Shown: positions 53,186 to 64,000 of the stretch, in pieces | How positions within the stretch are numbered: position 1 is the first letter of the stretch | Layout of the letters: every line of letters begins with the position of its first letter | Origin: Palaemon carinicauda | Taxonomy: Eukaryota > Arthropoda > Malacostraca > Decapoda > Palaemonidae | DNA: 64,000 nt | NCBI RefSeq assembly: GCF_036898095.1 | Contig: NC_090751.1 | Location: 86,036,357-86,100,356, forward strand | Direction: 5' to 3' | Notes under the pieces: model-generated | Told to the model about the DNA's origin: nothing | Database searches by the model: none | What the model saw: the letters and a program-made list of their open reading frames with translations, nothing else | Translations under genes and position numbers: made by a program

Positions 53186-54610
53186 CTGTTGGACTTCGTA
53201 AGCGTCGTTTTGTTTTTTGTGAACCGCTTGGTTTATCACTGTTTATGTGTAATTTCATCATGACTGAGGCTCTTCTTGCTCCTGCACCAATGTTAAGTAC
53301 CATAGATTGTTTTGACAGGTTTGTTAGTACCGGGCTAGTGTTATCTTTGTTTATTTTAGTGTTTTTAGTGCGTACGACTTTGGCCTTCCAGGACATTCCT
53401 GGACGATGGCGGCCATTGTTCTTGTTTACGATTTTACGTTTAACTTGTTTTGCCCGTTGGTACTCTTGTCATCTTAGGTTCATTATCCTTTATATTCTTA
53501 GGCCTTATGACATTTATATTATCATATTTTGAACCGTATATATTTTCAGTCTTGGTACTTTTTATCGCTTACGAGTCCATATTCTGGTCGAACCAAGAAT
53601 AGCGTTCGGGGCTTTGTTATAGTTGAGTTATTCCGTTTGGCAGTATCATAATTTCGTCAATTTTCACTCTTGGTTGTTCTCGTTTCGCTATTCTTCGTTC
53701 GTCTCTTTTTATTGTTTTTTGTTGGTCATGGACTTTTAAATGTATTTGAGTTAAGGTTCGTTTTATTTTTTGTTATAGTAGCCACGAGAGAGAGAGGCTG
53801 GAGTTCCCGTTTTCTGTTCATACGGTCACGTGTCTCCCTCTCTCTCTCTCTCTCATTTATGTTAGTTATACCTAGTACGAGAGCTGGAGTGCCCGTTTTC
53901 TGTTCATACAACTACGGGTTCTCTCTCTCTCTCTCTCTTTCTTCCCCTTGTGGGAATTACGATTTGTTTTTATTTACATGTTTATCTTGTGGTTACTTTT
54001 AGTGTATTTTGGGGCTAGTGTTTTTATAGGTCCTGTCATGTGTGAGTTATTTGGATGGCCCTGAGTCGTCATTAGTTCCCCTAGTTCCATCCTCTCCCCG
54101 CTACGGCCTTGGGAGTTGGTCTGAACCCCTATACAACTCCGCCATACCATGAGCTGGGAACACGTATCTTTCTGTTATTCTGGTGCACTCCTCCGGCGGG
54201 GTTTCGGCCCCTCGGTGGTCCCTTGCTATTGACTCCGGCTTCGGCCCTCCCCACACGACTTATTCGCCCTCCCCCCCTCCCCCGGGAGGTCTCCTTTAGA
54301 GTTCTTACGTAGATTCTACTTGTTTATATAATGTAATGGGGGTATTTATTATGTCAAAGACCTACCATCGGATCTCTGGCATCCCCGGAGACCTTCCAAT
54401 CACTAGTTACCGTTCTTGTGTAATTACTACGAGCTCCGGCTCACTTACTATAGATTACTCCATCGCACTACGAAGTGGATTCACTTGTTTATTTATTGTA
54501 GTATTTACAACGGAGCTTCGGCCCTCTTTCGTACGAACCGTAGATCTCATATTACTCTCGGACTCTTTATAACCTGTTTTGTTATATCAGAGTTCCCGAG
54601 AGCATACGGA
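53186..54610. other. Upstream non-coding part of D7
   Basis: T-rich sequence with two CT microsatellites (about 53828-53853 and 53919-53941). It ends in an acceptor-like tract TTTTTATTACAG before the Cys/His exon of gag. A first gag exon is expected but not identified. Confidence 0.5.
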
Positions 54611-54632
54611 CTTATGTCTTCTTTTTATTACA

Positions 54633-56646
54633 GAAAGTTTGCTGTGCTGCCAAGGGTTGCTCCGCCTCCTTTAGTGATCCGGTAGGCCACGATGTCTGCC
54701 GGTCTCACGCGCATTGTGCCACCCCCTTCGTCCGTGAACCGGGCCAATCCCCTTACATGGTGTGGTTCCCGGAGGCATGCACGCTGTGTTATGACCTTAT
54801 GTCAATCCTGTGGAATGACGATGTGAGTATTTTCAATATTAATTGATATGATGATAACATATTTTGTGTTGAATTAGTTGGTTTCTTTCTGTATTACTGA
54901 TACTGTATTTGGTACTTTCGGGGTATTTTCTCCGTCAGTCTCTGTAATATTCCCATCACTTCCAGGCCGACGAGGATGTCCTCCGGACCGCCAGAACGAG
55001 CCTCCGGTCCTGGGTCTCAGGCATTGGCCGTGAGGCTCCCTCCGGATCCCCCTACCTCCTTGACGATGACATGGCCTCACGTCTCTTTCCGGGCTCCTCC
55101 TCTGCAGCGGTTCCCTCAATCTTAGCGGAGCCTATTATGGAATCCATCAGAGCGACTATCCCCCAAGACGAGAATCAACTCTCAGGAGACATCGCCGATC
55201 TGAATAGACGTTGAGCCCATGGACGAGCAGGTAAGTGGTGCGGAGTTGGCAGACCCTTTTCTCTCATCCTCTATGTCTCCTGCTTCTTTCCTCGGCTTTG
55301 ATAAGCCTTAGGCTTCTACTTTGGATCCCTCTCATTCTGTACGACCCAAGGTGAAGCCCCTACGCAATTACAAACCTAAGTCTCATACTTCAGCCTCGCC
55401 AGTCGCTATATCTCCGGTCCCAGGACCCTCCACTACTCCTGATATCCCTATGGGATCCAGACCTCAACCTTCCAAGAAAGGAAAGTCCGCTAAGGCTAAG
55501 GCTTCGTCAGAGATCGGTTCCTCGGAACCCCCGTTGACAGAGATGATAGAAGATATAGTGAAGACTCAGATGCAACAATCAGGGGCAATAACAGAGCTGA
55601 AGGCTATGGTAGCCAATCTACTCCACGAGGGGAACCAGGCAGCACCTCCGGTAGCCCCAGATTCTTCTAAGTTGTCTCCTTTCGAGAAGAACAACCCATG
55701 GAGGTTCGCTCACCATGCACCCTACATAGATGGTGCTTTAACCCTAGAGAGATTAGGGACCCGCCCTCTAGATGATCTTGAATTTTACCCTCCGGGGCTT
55801 CAGTTCCCCTTCAATGGCTTCGTCCGGCTGAAGGAGCATGCTCTTGTTAGGATGGATAAAGTCCCTAAAAAGACTGTCATCTTCCCTAAGAAGCAAGCCC
55901 AAGCTGTGTGGGCTAGGACTCTTGCTGACTGGGGTTGCGTCAACTCCAAACTGACCCCCCCTAAAGGTTCCTATACAATCTTTACCACGCCTCAATCCGT
56001 TCCGTCTCCTCTTACGGATAAAGTGGCAGAGTTGACCATCCAATCAGCCAAGGAGGGCTCCCCTGTACCTGTCCTCAAGGAGACGGATCCCACCTCGCTG
56101 CTTCTTCCGGACTCCTCCAGCCTTTGGAAGGATGCCTCTGCTACCTTTTCGGTGAGTAAGCTCGACCCGGACTGCGCCTCATCTCTCTTCTCTGAGAAGC
56201 TCCCCAAGCTACCGGATCACCTTCTCAAGTCAGAGCTCGACGCTCGAAACAGACTTGCTAGATCGCTTCACATCAAGATCTCGGCAGAAATGTTAGCCTC
56301 CCTATACCAAGATGAGTCTCTATTCCGGGGGTTTGCTAAGAACAACCTCCAAGCGTTCCAGTTCGACCTGCACGATTTCTGGACATCCCAGATAAACTGC
56401 AGGAAGTATGTTCTGGCGGAAGCTTCCATTAGGCATGAGCTGAATAGGCTTATAGCCTCCTCCTGTTGGGGCAAGACCCTGTTTCCACAGGAGGAAGTAG
56501 ACAAGGTCTTACAGGACGCTGCTAGGGCTAACCAGAACTTGCAAGCGAGATGGGGCCTTTCGACCAAGAGAAGGGTAGATTCAGGGAAGCAGTCTTTCTT
56601 CAAAAAGAGACAATGTCTCACCCCATACAAGACCAGCCATGGCTAG
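54633..56646 (+). pseudogene. Gag-like ORF1 of D7 with one intron
   Basis: Exon after acceptor TATTACAG with a Cys/His cluster (AAKGCSASF, GHDVCRSHAHC, ACTLCYDLMSILWNDD). Intron at 54823-54965 (donor GTGAGT, acceptor CACTTCCAG, phase 0), then ADEDVLRTARTSLRSWVSG. A one-base shift near 55213 and a TAG near 55311 break the frame. From 55321 it is open to 56646 with the same core as D4: NNPWRFAHHAPYIDG, RPLDDLEFYPPGLQFPFNGF, KTVIFPKKQAQAVWARTL, LPKLPDHLLKSELDARNRLA. The Arg/Gly-rich tail lies past the stop at 56646. Confidence 0.85.
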
Positions 56647-57015
56647 TTCCATCAAGGCCCTCACTCGTTAACTCCTTCTACCTCTAAGACGGCTTCTCCG
56701 CATTCTGCTCCTCCACCACAGGTGGTCTACCCTCCTGCTCCCCAAGATACCCATCCTAACCCCATGGCTCCTTGGATGCCCTCCCCGGCCTACAATCCAG
56801 CTTACGAATCCTCTAATACCTTTCGAGGATACCCTAGAGGCGGCAACAGGGGTAGAGGTTAGTTTCGCCAATGCAGCGGGCCAAGAACCAGGGGTCCTCG
56901 TGGAGGACAGGGGTCTAAATTCACCCCCTCTCAATGAAAGGAATCAGGTAGGAGGTAGACTACTGTATACCACTTCCGGGACCATTGGACCTTCAATCCT
57001 TGGGCCCACAGCATA

Positions 57016-58774
57016 GTGTCAAAAGGCCAAGGTTGGAAATGGTCACAAGGGTCTCCACCTCCAGCAGTGACCTTCTTCCAGAAACCAACTCCAATCTTGG
57101 AGGAATACACCAAAGAATTACTCAAGAAGGCCATAAAGAGGGTACGGTCACTGAAATTCCAAGGGCGGCTGTTCACAGTCCCCAAAAAGAATTCGTCGGC
57201 ACTAAGAGTAGTCCTGGACTTGTCGAAACTGAATTCTTACATTCTTTGTGACAAGTTCCGTATGCAGACTGTCTCGCAGGTGCGGACCTTACTTCCCCGT
57301 GGGGCCGTCACCACCTCTATCGATCTTACAGACGCCTATTATCACGTGCCAGTTGCACGAAACTTCTCCCCCTACCTCGGATTCCGCCTAGGCAAGAAGG
57401 CCTTCGCATTCAGAGTCATGCCCTTCGGTCTCAGCATAGCCCCCAGGATATTTACAAAACTGGGGGAGACAGTGCTTGAACAACTCAAGAACCAAGAGAT
57501 CAAAGTAGTTGCTTATCTGGACGATTGGCTAATCTGGGCACAGTCCATCTCGGAATGCAACAAAGCTAGACCCAAAGTGATTCAAGTCCTCAGCAAGCTG
57601 GGTTTCAAAGTCAACTTCCAAAAGTCTCGCCTGCAACCGGCAAGCCGCTTCGAATGGTTAGGCATCCAATAGGACCTCACAAGTCACAAGCTCTCTCTTC
57701 CTTCCAAGAAGGTCAGGGAGATAGCGCCAAAGACAAAGAACTTTCTCAAGCACAAACAGGTGTCCAGAAGAGCCTTAGAAAAAATCCTCGGCTTACTTCA
57801 ATTTGCGTCAGTGACAGACCTCTTTTTGAAAGCCAAACTCAAGGACATCAACCGAGTTTGGAGAAAGAAAGCTACTATACATTTACGAGACAAGATTTCG
57901 TCGATCCCCTCAGTCCTGAAAGAGAGACTTCGGCCATGGTCCAAACCAGAGAACCTTTCCAAATCGGTTCCCCTGCAATTCCCTCCTCCTCAGGTGACGA
58001 TCCATACAGACGCGTCTCTGAGTGGCTGGGGGGAATATTACAACCAACAGATGTTCCAGGGCTCCTGGTCCCCCGCCATGAGACACTTCCACATCAATGT
58101 ACTAGAAGCTATGGCAGTGTTCTTGACCCTGAAGCGGCTATCCCCTCCACGGTCCACCCACATCAGGATAATCTCAGACAGCACAGCAGTGGTGCACTGC
58201 ATAAACAGAAGTGGATCAAAATCTCCCAACCTCAACCTAGTCCTGGTCACGATTTTCGCCTTGGCAGCAGAAAAGAACTGGTTCCTGTCGGCAACTCACC
58301 TAACAGGAGTCCAGAACGTGATAGCGGACTCGCTATCCAGGACGAACCCACTGGAGTCAGAATGGTCTCTGGACATGAATTCTTTCCGGTGGATTTCCAG
58401 GCTGGTTCCCGGTCTCCAGGTGGATCTATTTGCGACACAACTGAACCACAAACTTCCTTGTTATGTGACCCCAAAACCTGGACCCTCAGGCATATGCTAT
58501 GGACACTTTAACCCTGGATTGGAACCATAAGAGGATTTACCTATTCCCCCCGGTGAATCTTCTGATGAAAGTCCTACACAAACTACGCTCCTTCCAAGGG
58601 GCAGTAGCTTTATTGGCACCGCACTGGCCAAAGAGCAGTTGGTTTCCTTTCCTCCTCGAGTTGAAACTCCGCCCCTTCCGGATCCCATTCCCCAAACTGA
58701 CCCAATTAGTCCAAACTCAGACTGTGTCAGATTCCTCAAGGATAGCCAAAACCCTAACTTTGGGGATTTCATGA
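57016..58774 (+). pseudogene. RT, RNase H and methyltransferase-like region of D7
   Basis: RT: SALRVVLDLSKLNSYILCD, TSIDLTDAYYHVPVARNF, VMPFGLSIAPRIFTKLGE and the catalytic VVAYLDDWLIWAQ. A TAG at 57670-57672 replaces the Trp codon expected after GIQ; the same frame then goes on into RNase H (TIHTDASLSGWGEYY, VLEAMAVFLTLKRLS, SDSTAVVHCINRSGSK, NVIADSLSRTN). An extra G near 58493 shifts the frame within the methyltransferase-like part, which continues as RIYLFPPVNLLMKVLHKL and LAPHWPKSSWFPFLL in the next frame. Confidence 0.88.
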
Positions 58775-59829
58775 AGTTTACAGCCCGCAGAGACGCAAAC
58801 ATTGACCCGGAAAATGTCCTCTTCATAAAATCAGACAACAGGGATTCCACAATTAGACAATACGATTCGGCCGTGATGAAATTAGCAGGTTTCCTAAAGA
58901 ATTCAGAACATTCTCGCATGACCTCTAGTTTGGCCATCTCATTCTTTAAGTCCCTATTTGACAAGGGACTAGCAGCTAGCACTATAACCACGATTAAGTC
59001 GGCTCTAAAGAAGATCTTCCGCGTGGGTTTCAATATTGATCTGGCGGATTCCTATCTTTCATCTATTCCGAAGGCATGCGCTAGGCTCAGACCTTCGGTA
59101 CGTCCACAAAAGGTCTCTTGGTCTCTGAACGATGTACTAAAGCTAGCTTCAGACACGAATAACGAATCCTGCCCCTACATCACTCTTCTTAGGAAGGCCT
59201 TATTCTTACCGGCTTTGGCCTCAGGTGCTAGTATCTCAGAATTAACAGCTCTCTCACGTAATCCCGAAAATATGGATTTCCTCCCGACAGGTGAAGTTCT
59301 ACTTTCCCCAGACAGAGCTTTCCGAGCTAAAAACGAGGACCCGCAGAATAGGTGGTCCCCTTGGAAGATTATCCCTCTTCTCCAGGACACTTCTCTGTGT
59401 CCCGTCACTACACTCAAGGCATTCTTAGCTAGAACTGCCAACCGCTCGTCTGGACCCTTGTTTCTCAGAGAACAAGGAGGCACTATTTCCATTCAAGGCA
59501 TCAGACAACAAATCCTTTACTTTATCAAGGAAGCTAACATGGAGTCATTCCCCCATGCTCATGATATCTGGTCGGTGGCAACCTCCATCAATTATTTTCA
59601 GAACATGGATTTTGATGACCTGAAGAAGTATACGGGTTGGAAATCTCCTATGGTTTTCAGACGACACTATTTGAAGAGCCTACAGGCCCTTAAATTCCCC
59701 ACAGTTGCAGCTGGGAGTCTCATCTCCCCACGAATAATCTCTTCGCTATTCCTTTTCATCCATCTCTCTCCTTCTCCCTTCTGCCTGCCACTCCTGCCAC
59801 GTCACCGCTCTCCTGGGTGGGTCGTTTAG
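58700..59829 (+). pseudogene. Tyrosine recombinase of D7 with two active-site changes
   Basis: The frame is open (58639-59829), but the catalytic set is altered. The first arginine is Ser in ASGASISELTALSRNP, where D2 and D4 have GAR. The H-x-x-R box is HDIW in HAHDIWSVATSINYFQNM. The tyrosine remains in MVFRRHYLKSLQ after TGWKSP. The N-terminal domain is normal (STIRQYDSAVMKLAGFLKN, ASTITTIKSALKKIFRVGF). The family stop after AAGSLISPR is lost, adding about 35 residues. An intact-length but catalytically dead enzyme. Confidence 0.88.
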
Positions 59830-60142
59830 CCCTAGAATTATGTTACCATTACTTCATTACCCTGGTTATTACCTGTTAGTATGATTAACCTTGCCTTATA
59901 TTATTTCATGTTACCATTCTTTAGCCATGTCAGGATTAATTTTGTGTTGTGTTTGATTCTAGGGATGGTTCCTTGCATCTCATCTTATTGTTACTCCATC
60001 TTTGGGATTCCTATTTGGGCTAATGTGTTTTATTTTTAGTTTGCCTACCTTAATATAGTATTTTGTTTTTGGTACATGGTGTTTGACTTTATCCCTTTTA
60101 TTTGATAGTGTTTTTTGGGCTTCGAAGGCATTCTCTGGTACA

Positions 60143-60613
60143 TTTTCACCGGGCATCACAGGTCGACCCAGAAAAGGGATTTTGACAAAGGAAAAATCTA
60201 TTTCTGGGGAGATACCTGTGACGCCCGGTGAAACCCTTCCCTTATGTTGCCCCACCCTTTCCTTTCTAAGCCATAGTTCTTGCAGAAGGATGTAGATCAG
60301 ATGGCGCTGGCATCGGGCGTCGGTAGAGTGGTTCAGGTAAAGTAGCTAGGGCCTCTGTCACGGCCCTTCCCTTTGATGAAGGAATTATCTAAATGGAAGA
60401 CAGCCTGTGAATAGTGGTTTTCACACACCTCTGCTATATACACGATGCCCACTGGGTGTTCGCGCGAGGGTAGTACCCTCTGCATTCCATACTTTAACTT
60501 TCTCTGGTATATTTGGAAGTATTTTTATCAGAAAAGTGTAAGGAAGGACCCTTTTCACCGGGTGTCACAGGTATCTCCCCAGAAATAGATTTTTCCTTTG
60601 TCAAAATCCCTTT
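60143..60613. repeat. D7 ICR and right terminal repeat
   Basis: The ICR reads CACAGGTCGACCCAGAAAAG (complement of the left outer end), then GGGATTTTGACAAAGGAAAA, the complement of the right outer arm at about 60590-60610. The terminal repeat between 60280 and 60550 pairs with 52925-53185. Confidence 0.85.
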
Positions 60614-61239
60614 ATTAATTGCACTGGATAGAAAATACAGGTGAGACAGCAACATTAAAATGTATCATTGAGTAACATTATATGATACATAGAAAAAATA
60701 GGAGTGAATGTGCAAAAAAGTCTTGAGACCAGTATTAGTTTACTAAGCTATGTTATCATATACAATCTTGTGGGTGAAAATAGAAAAGGCCATTGAACGG
60801 GAAATAAAATAACAATGATGGGGCTGATCTCACACATACTTCTGAGGAAACAAATATGAAATACAGAAATGGGGAAAGCTCCTATGATATAAAGGGAAGA
60901 TTGCAAATTAGTGGCTTAGGTCTATTCTAAGAAAGCAGAAAGACATGCTTAAAATGTTAAAATCACAGACATCTTTTTCAAGACAAATACACATAATGAT
61001 AAAATGCTATAAATTAATGAGGAAACTTAGACTCAGATAGAGCAAGTATGATTGTTTTCATTTCAATGATTTTCTAAGGTTTTTAAAATATAAATCAAGT
61101 TATAGTAACAAAGGAAACTGTAAAATAAAATATAATGCAAGTTATAGCAACATTATTAAATCATCTAACTATAACATTTGTAATTATGATGTAATGGAGA
61201 ATTTAAATTAGTACTCTGCAGCATCAATAACTGATGTAC
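60614..61239. other. Intron between e1 and D7
   Basis: AT-rich unique sequence; nothing recognisable. Confidence 0.5.
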
Positions 61240-61430
61240 AGTAAGTACCTTTAATTGTAATCTGTACATTACATATTTTCAATTTTAAAACTTACGTTGT
61301 GTACTTTTAGTAATTGTGATGTGTACGTTACATACCTTTAATTGTAATCTGTATCTTACATACCTTTACGTTACGTACCTTTAACCATAACCTGTACTGT
61401 ACGTTACCTACCTTTAACTCTAATCCATAC
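61240..61430 (-). repeat. Tandem repeat carrying splice-donor copies
   Basis: About five degenerate units of 25-38 bp read, on the minus strand, as ATTA-x-ATTAAAG followed by GTAxGTAACGTACA. The first unit includes the last codons of e1 and its donor; the others lie in the intron. Each unit keeps an AAAG/GTA-x-GTAA donor-like core. Confidence 0.8.
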
Positions 61431-63699
61431 GTTGAACCCAGAGACGGAAAGAACTTGATGTACTTCTTAACTTCCAGTTCACAGACACCACGAGATATCT
61501 CCTTAACTTTTTCTACCCAATTACACATATTTGTGAGGAAAACCACACCGTTTCCATACACTTGACCAATTCTAAAGTCAGCCCATTCAACAGTTAGCTC
61601 ATCTTTAGTTACAGCACTTTTCTGTGACACTAAAGAACTTCTCTTCATGGTTGAAAACTGTATTTTACTTTCCTTTTCTCTTAGTACTTTAACCGGAATA
61701 ATACTGACAAATCTACCAGACTCTTCCAAGATATCTGACAAACACACCACTGACGGTGTTTCCAAGCCATTTCTTTGCTCGATGCTGTAAATCTTCAATA
61801 TGCGCCAAATATATATAACATACAGTTCCGTGGGATTTCCTCTATCAGAAAATGTTTCTTGAAAGAGTTTCTGAGACTCGGTTGCCTGCATCCGAACTAC
61901 GTGGGCTTTTACTATGTTGCCACGGGTGAATTCCAAAATTTCACCCATGCTTCTGTGGGTGACTTCTGTCTCATCAGCTATCATCTTCTGCAGGGTGCAG
62001 AAGAGAAGAGGCATAATACCATCCTGTTTTATCCCTTCAATCACTTTCGTCTCTAAATCACCTTCTACAGCAACACTTAAACATGAATGAAAATCTGCAA
62101 AGAACTCATTTAACCCAGCTACACTGGATTCCAGGTCAATTACCGACTGAACATAACTCAAGAAATGATAAAGAAACCAGCTGGTTAGAGCAGTGTTTTC
62201 TTCAAGAGCCTTCTTCAGACAAAATATTTCATCAGTAATATCTTTATAACAATGGCTGGACTTTATAATTCTTTCCAAATATGTCTCAAGACATGAGGAA
62301 ATCTCATGATTCCATGACTCTAATAACTCATGAGCTTTATTAAAAACCTTCACTCTCATATGAAATATACTCACTTGGTTCTTCAACTTTTCAAAATGAC
62401 TATCATTCTTCAAAATTACCTCACTTGAATCTAATCTCGTTATATCAAAATTGTCTGTTGAATCTTCTCTCTTAATGTCAGTGTTCATAGATGCAGAAGT
62501 CACTCTACTTAAATCTACACTGTTTCTAAAAATGTCATCACTTTGAATTTTTTCGATATCATATTTTCTATGTGACAATTGGGTAACATTACCTAAATTT
62601 TCATTGCTTTTTAAAAGTTCAGCAATCGTAGTTTTGCCAATACTATCAATGTTCTTGGCTGAATCAGTTATCAGCCTAGAATCTCCATTGCATGAATAAG
62701 ATTCAAACTTTGAACTTTCTTCCTCCATATAATTACTAACTGACAAATCAACCATTTTGCTTGAATCTATCTTGCTTCTCAAACGGTCAACTTTCACTGC
62801 TTCATTTTCTGTAAAATTACCAACACAAAAATTATCTCCTATACTTGAATCTGCGATGTTTCTAAAACATTCCACATTTGGAGCCTCTTTCTCTATTTTA
62901 TCATTGTGAGATAACCGAGTAATTTTTACAGTATCATGATCAGTATTGGATGTTAAATCACCTGAGTCATGAAAAGTGAGACTTTCAGATGAATCATCAT
63001 CATTCTCTGAATCAGTGGTGAAATTGTCTGAAGTAAAATCCCTCTCCTTATTGCATTCTTGTTTTATAACATTTGAAATATGTTCATATAGATCTTCATT
63101 TTCAGGGTAAAAATATTTCTCCTGAGATGATTCACCGTCAACATCTATTCTTCCTTCATATCTCAATGGAGACCCTGAAGCAATTAATTCCTGATTTTCT
63201 TTCTCCTTAAGGAGTTGCAAAGCTCGTGAATACCTGGAGCTTGAGTCGTCCTCTGAAGGTTTAGAAAACTGGTTTAATAAAGCCAATGAAAATGGTGACT
63301 TTTGTAAATCTTGCAAAGTTCTGGCTGAATTGGGGTAGATGGACCCCAGACGTATATTCTGAAAACTGCCAACTTCATTTCCTTTTCCTTTATTCTGAAT
63401 TTCATTGACATCTAGGCATGGTTTAAATTCCATTGCTTTTTCTGGATCAAGATCAGTTGAACTAATTCCATAATAAGAGCTTCTCACAGGGAGACCATTA
63501 ACATTTCCACCTGTTGATGATGTATCAGCATCTGAGGAGTGTCCATCCCAGGAGATACCCGTTGGAAGTTCCAGTTTTCCATCTGTGATATCTTGTCTAG
63601 ACACATCACTCTTCGTCCAAACATTTTCAAAGTCAGAATTCTCTCCATTTTCACAGTCACTAAAGCTGTCATCTGCATACATTGTCAATCATATGTTGC
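61412..63699 (-). CDS. Exon e1 of host gene with start codon
   Basis: The exon begins after acceptor TTTTCTTTTCAG (first base 63699). An in-frame TGA precedes the ATG at 63680-63682 (MYADDSFSDCENGENSDFEN), so this is the real start and an upstream 5' UTR exon is implied. It has 757 codons to donor AAAG followed by GTAGGTAAC. Residues 1-440 are rich in Ser, Asp, Asn and Glu and probably disordered. Residues 440-640 are helical (MRVKVFNKAHELLESWNHEI, AVEGDLETKVIEGIKQDG). The end (WADFRIGQVYGNGVVFLTN) probably begins the Tudor-type fold completed by e2. A 7-codon upstream ORF (ATG at 63690-63692) overlaps the start. No named family recognised. Confidence 0.8.
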
Positions 63700-64000
63700 C
63701 TGAAAAGAAAAATCTCATTTTAAAAAACAATATCTCACTTGTAAATTTTAAATACACCCGTGTATACAATGATATTTTGGCATCTTCATAACCTACTACA
63801 AAGAGAGTACATAATGGGTATAGTATTTCAATTCCATAAGAACACTGGGTTTAACAACTAGCAGACCAATCTTATGAGATTTTCAAAATTGTTCACACTA
63901 TTGTGGGTCCAATAAAGCTGTTATTACTATTACAACATTTGAACCTTTGGGTACTTAGATACATTTCTCCATTTAACACAATTTAATTTTTGATGGGGAT
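63700..64000. other. Sequence upstream of e1
   Basis: Probably intron of the 5' UTR. Around 63900-63935 the words GGTCCAATAAAGCTGTTATT and ACTATTAC resemble the microsatellite-like tail of a small retroposon. No gene. Confidence 0.35.

Larger units (their letters stand above)
52900..60613 (+). mobile_element. D7: DIRS-like retrotransposon on the plus strand
   Basis: The only DIRS copy here that runs opposite to the host gene; it lies in the intron between e1 and e2. The left outer end TTTCTGGGTCAACCTGTG (52900) is followed by a terminal repeat to about 53185 (GATGCCAGCGCCATCTGATC). The right part holds the ICR at 60143-60234, the inverted repeat at about 60280-60550 and the outer arm to 60613 (AAAATCCCTTT). 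Gag 54611-56646, RT to methyltransferase-like 57016-58774, recombinase 58700-59829. Lesions are in every ORF. Confidence 0.9.

Noticed and set aside
53670..54002. Plus-strand frame with Ser-Leu repeats
   Set aside because: Created by the CT microsatellites in the D7 upstream region.
61328..61411. Extension of e1 to the stop codon at 61328 as a terminal exon
   Set aside because: A strong donor at 61411-61406 and a phase-matched Tudor-like e2 argue for splicing, though the extension may be made by alternative donors.
1..64000. tRNA, rRNA, bacterial operons or toxin genes
   Set aside because: No cloverleaf, rRNA core or operon-like gene order was seen on reading either strand.

Overview
This window reads as nuclear DNA of an arthropod, most likely a decapod crustacean. 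The AT-rich unique sequence carries small exons with GT-AG borders. Most of the window is transposable elements, dominated by DIRS-type (tyrosine-recombinase) retrotransposons, which are known to be common in decapods. I see no bacterial operons, rRNA, tRNA or CRISPR. The taxon is an inference from element content only.

Host gene (minus strand). I find ten candidate exons of one gene, here e1 to e10 in transcript order: e1 61412-63699, e2 51923-52159, e3 48891-49074, e4 48280-48385, e5 41481-41602, e6 40899-40943, e7 37948-38082, e8 37667-37789, e9 28533-28665, e10 1060-1227. Reading phases fit at every junction from e1 to e9 (about 1,118 codons). The e9 to e10 link does not fit, so at least one exon is missing there. 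e1 is a 757-codon exon with the start codon, a Ser/Asp/Asn-rich first half and a helical second half. e2 has the look of an extended Tudor domain. The later exons look like short helical (ARM/HEAT-like) pieces. I cannot name the gene.

Mobile elements. The introns are filled by DIRS-like elements, here D1 to D7. D1 1465-5871, D2 7378-15562, D3 16144-28168, D4 29029-36526, D5 41630-48098 and the coding-free D6 49497-51637 lie on the minus strand; D7 52900-60613 lies on the plus strand. A piece of a D7-type end sits at 15563-16126. The better-kept copies show the classical DIRS layout: inverted terminal repeats, an internal complementary region (ICR) complementary to both outer ends, and gag, then reverse transcriptase, RNase H, a methyltransferase-like domain and a tyrosine recombinase (YR). 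A young Ty3/Gypsy element with identical 110-bp LTRs (18798-24221) is nested in D3. A mariner remnant and unassigned repeats occupy 38.1-40.8 kb.

The elements fall into two DIRS groups by gag zinc-motif type and YR sequence: D1/D3/D5 and D2/D4/D7. All copies carry disabling changes. D5 has long open gag and RT frames but its recombinase lacks the H-x-x-R box. D4 has an intact recombinase but stop codons in gag and RT. D7 has two catalytic arginines replaced. In D4 and D7 the gag region contains a spliceosomal-type intron at the same place, which D2 lacks.
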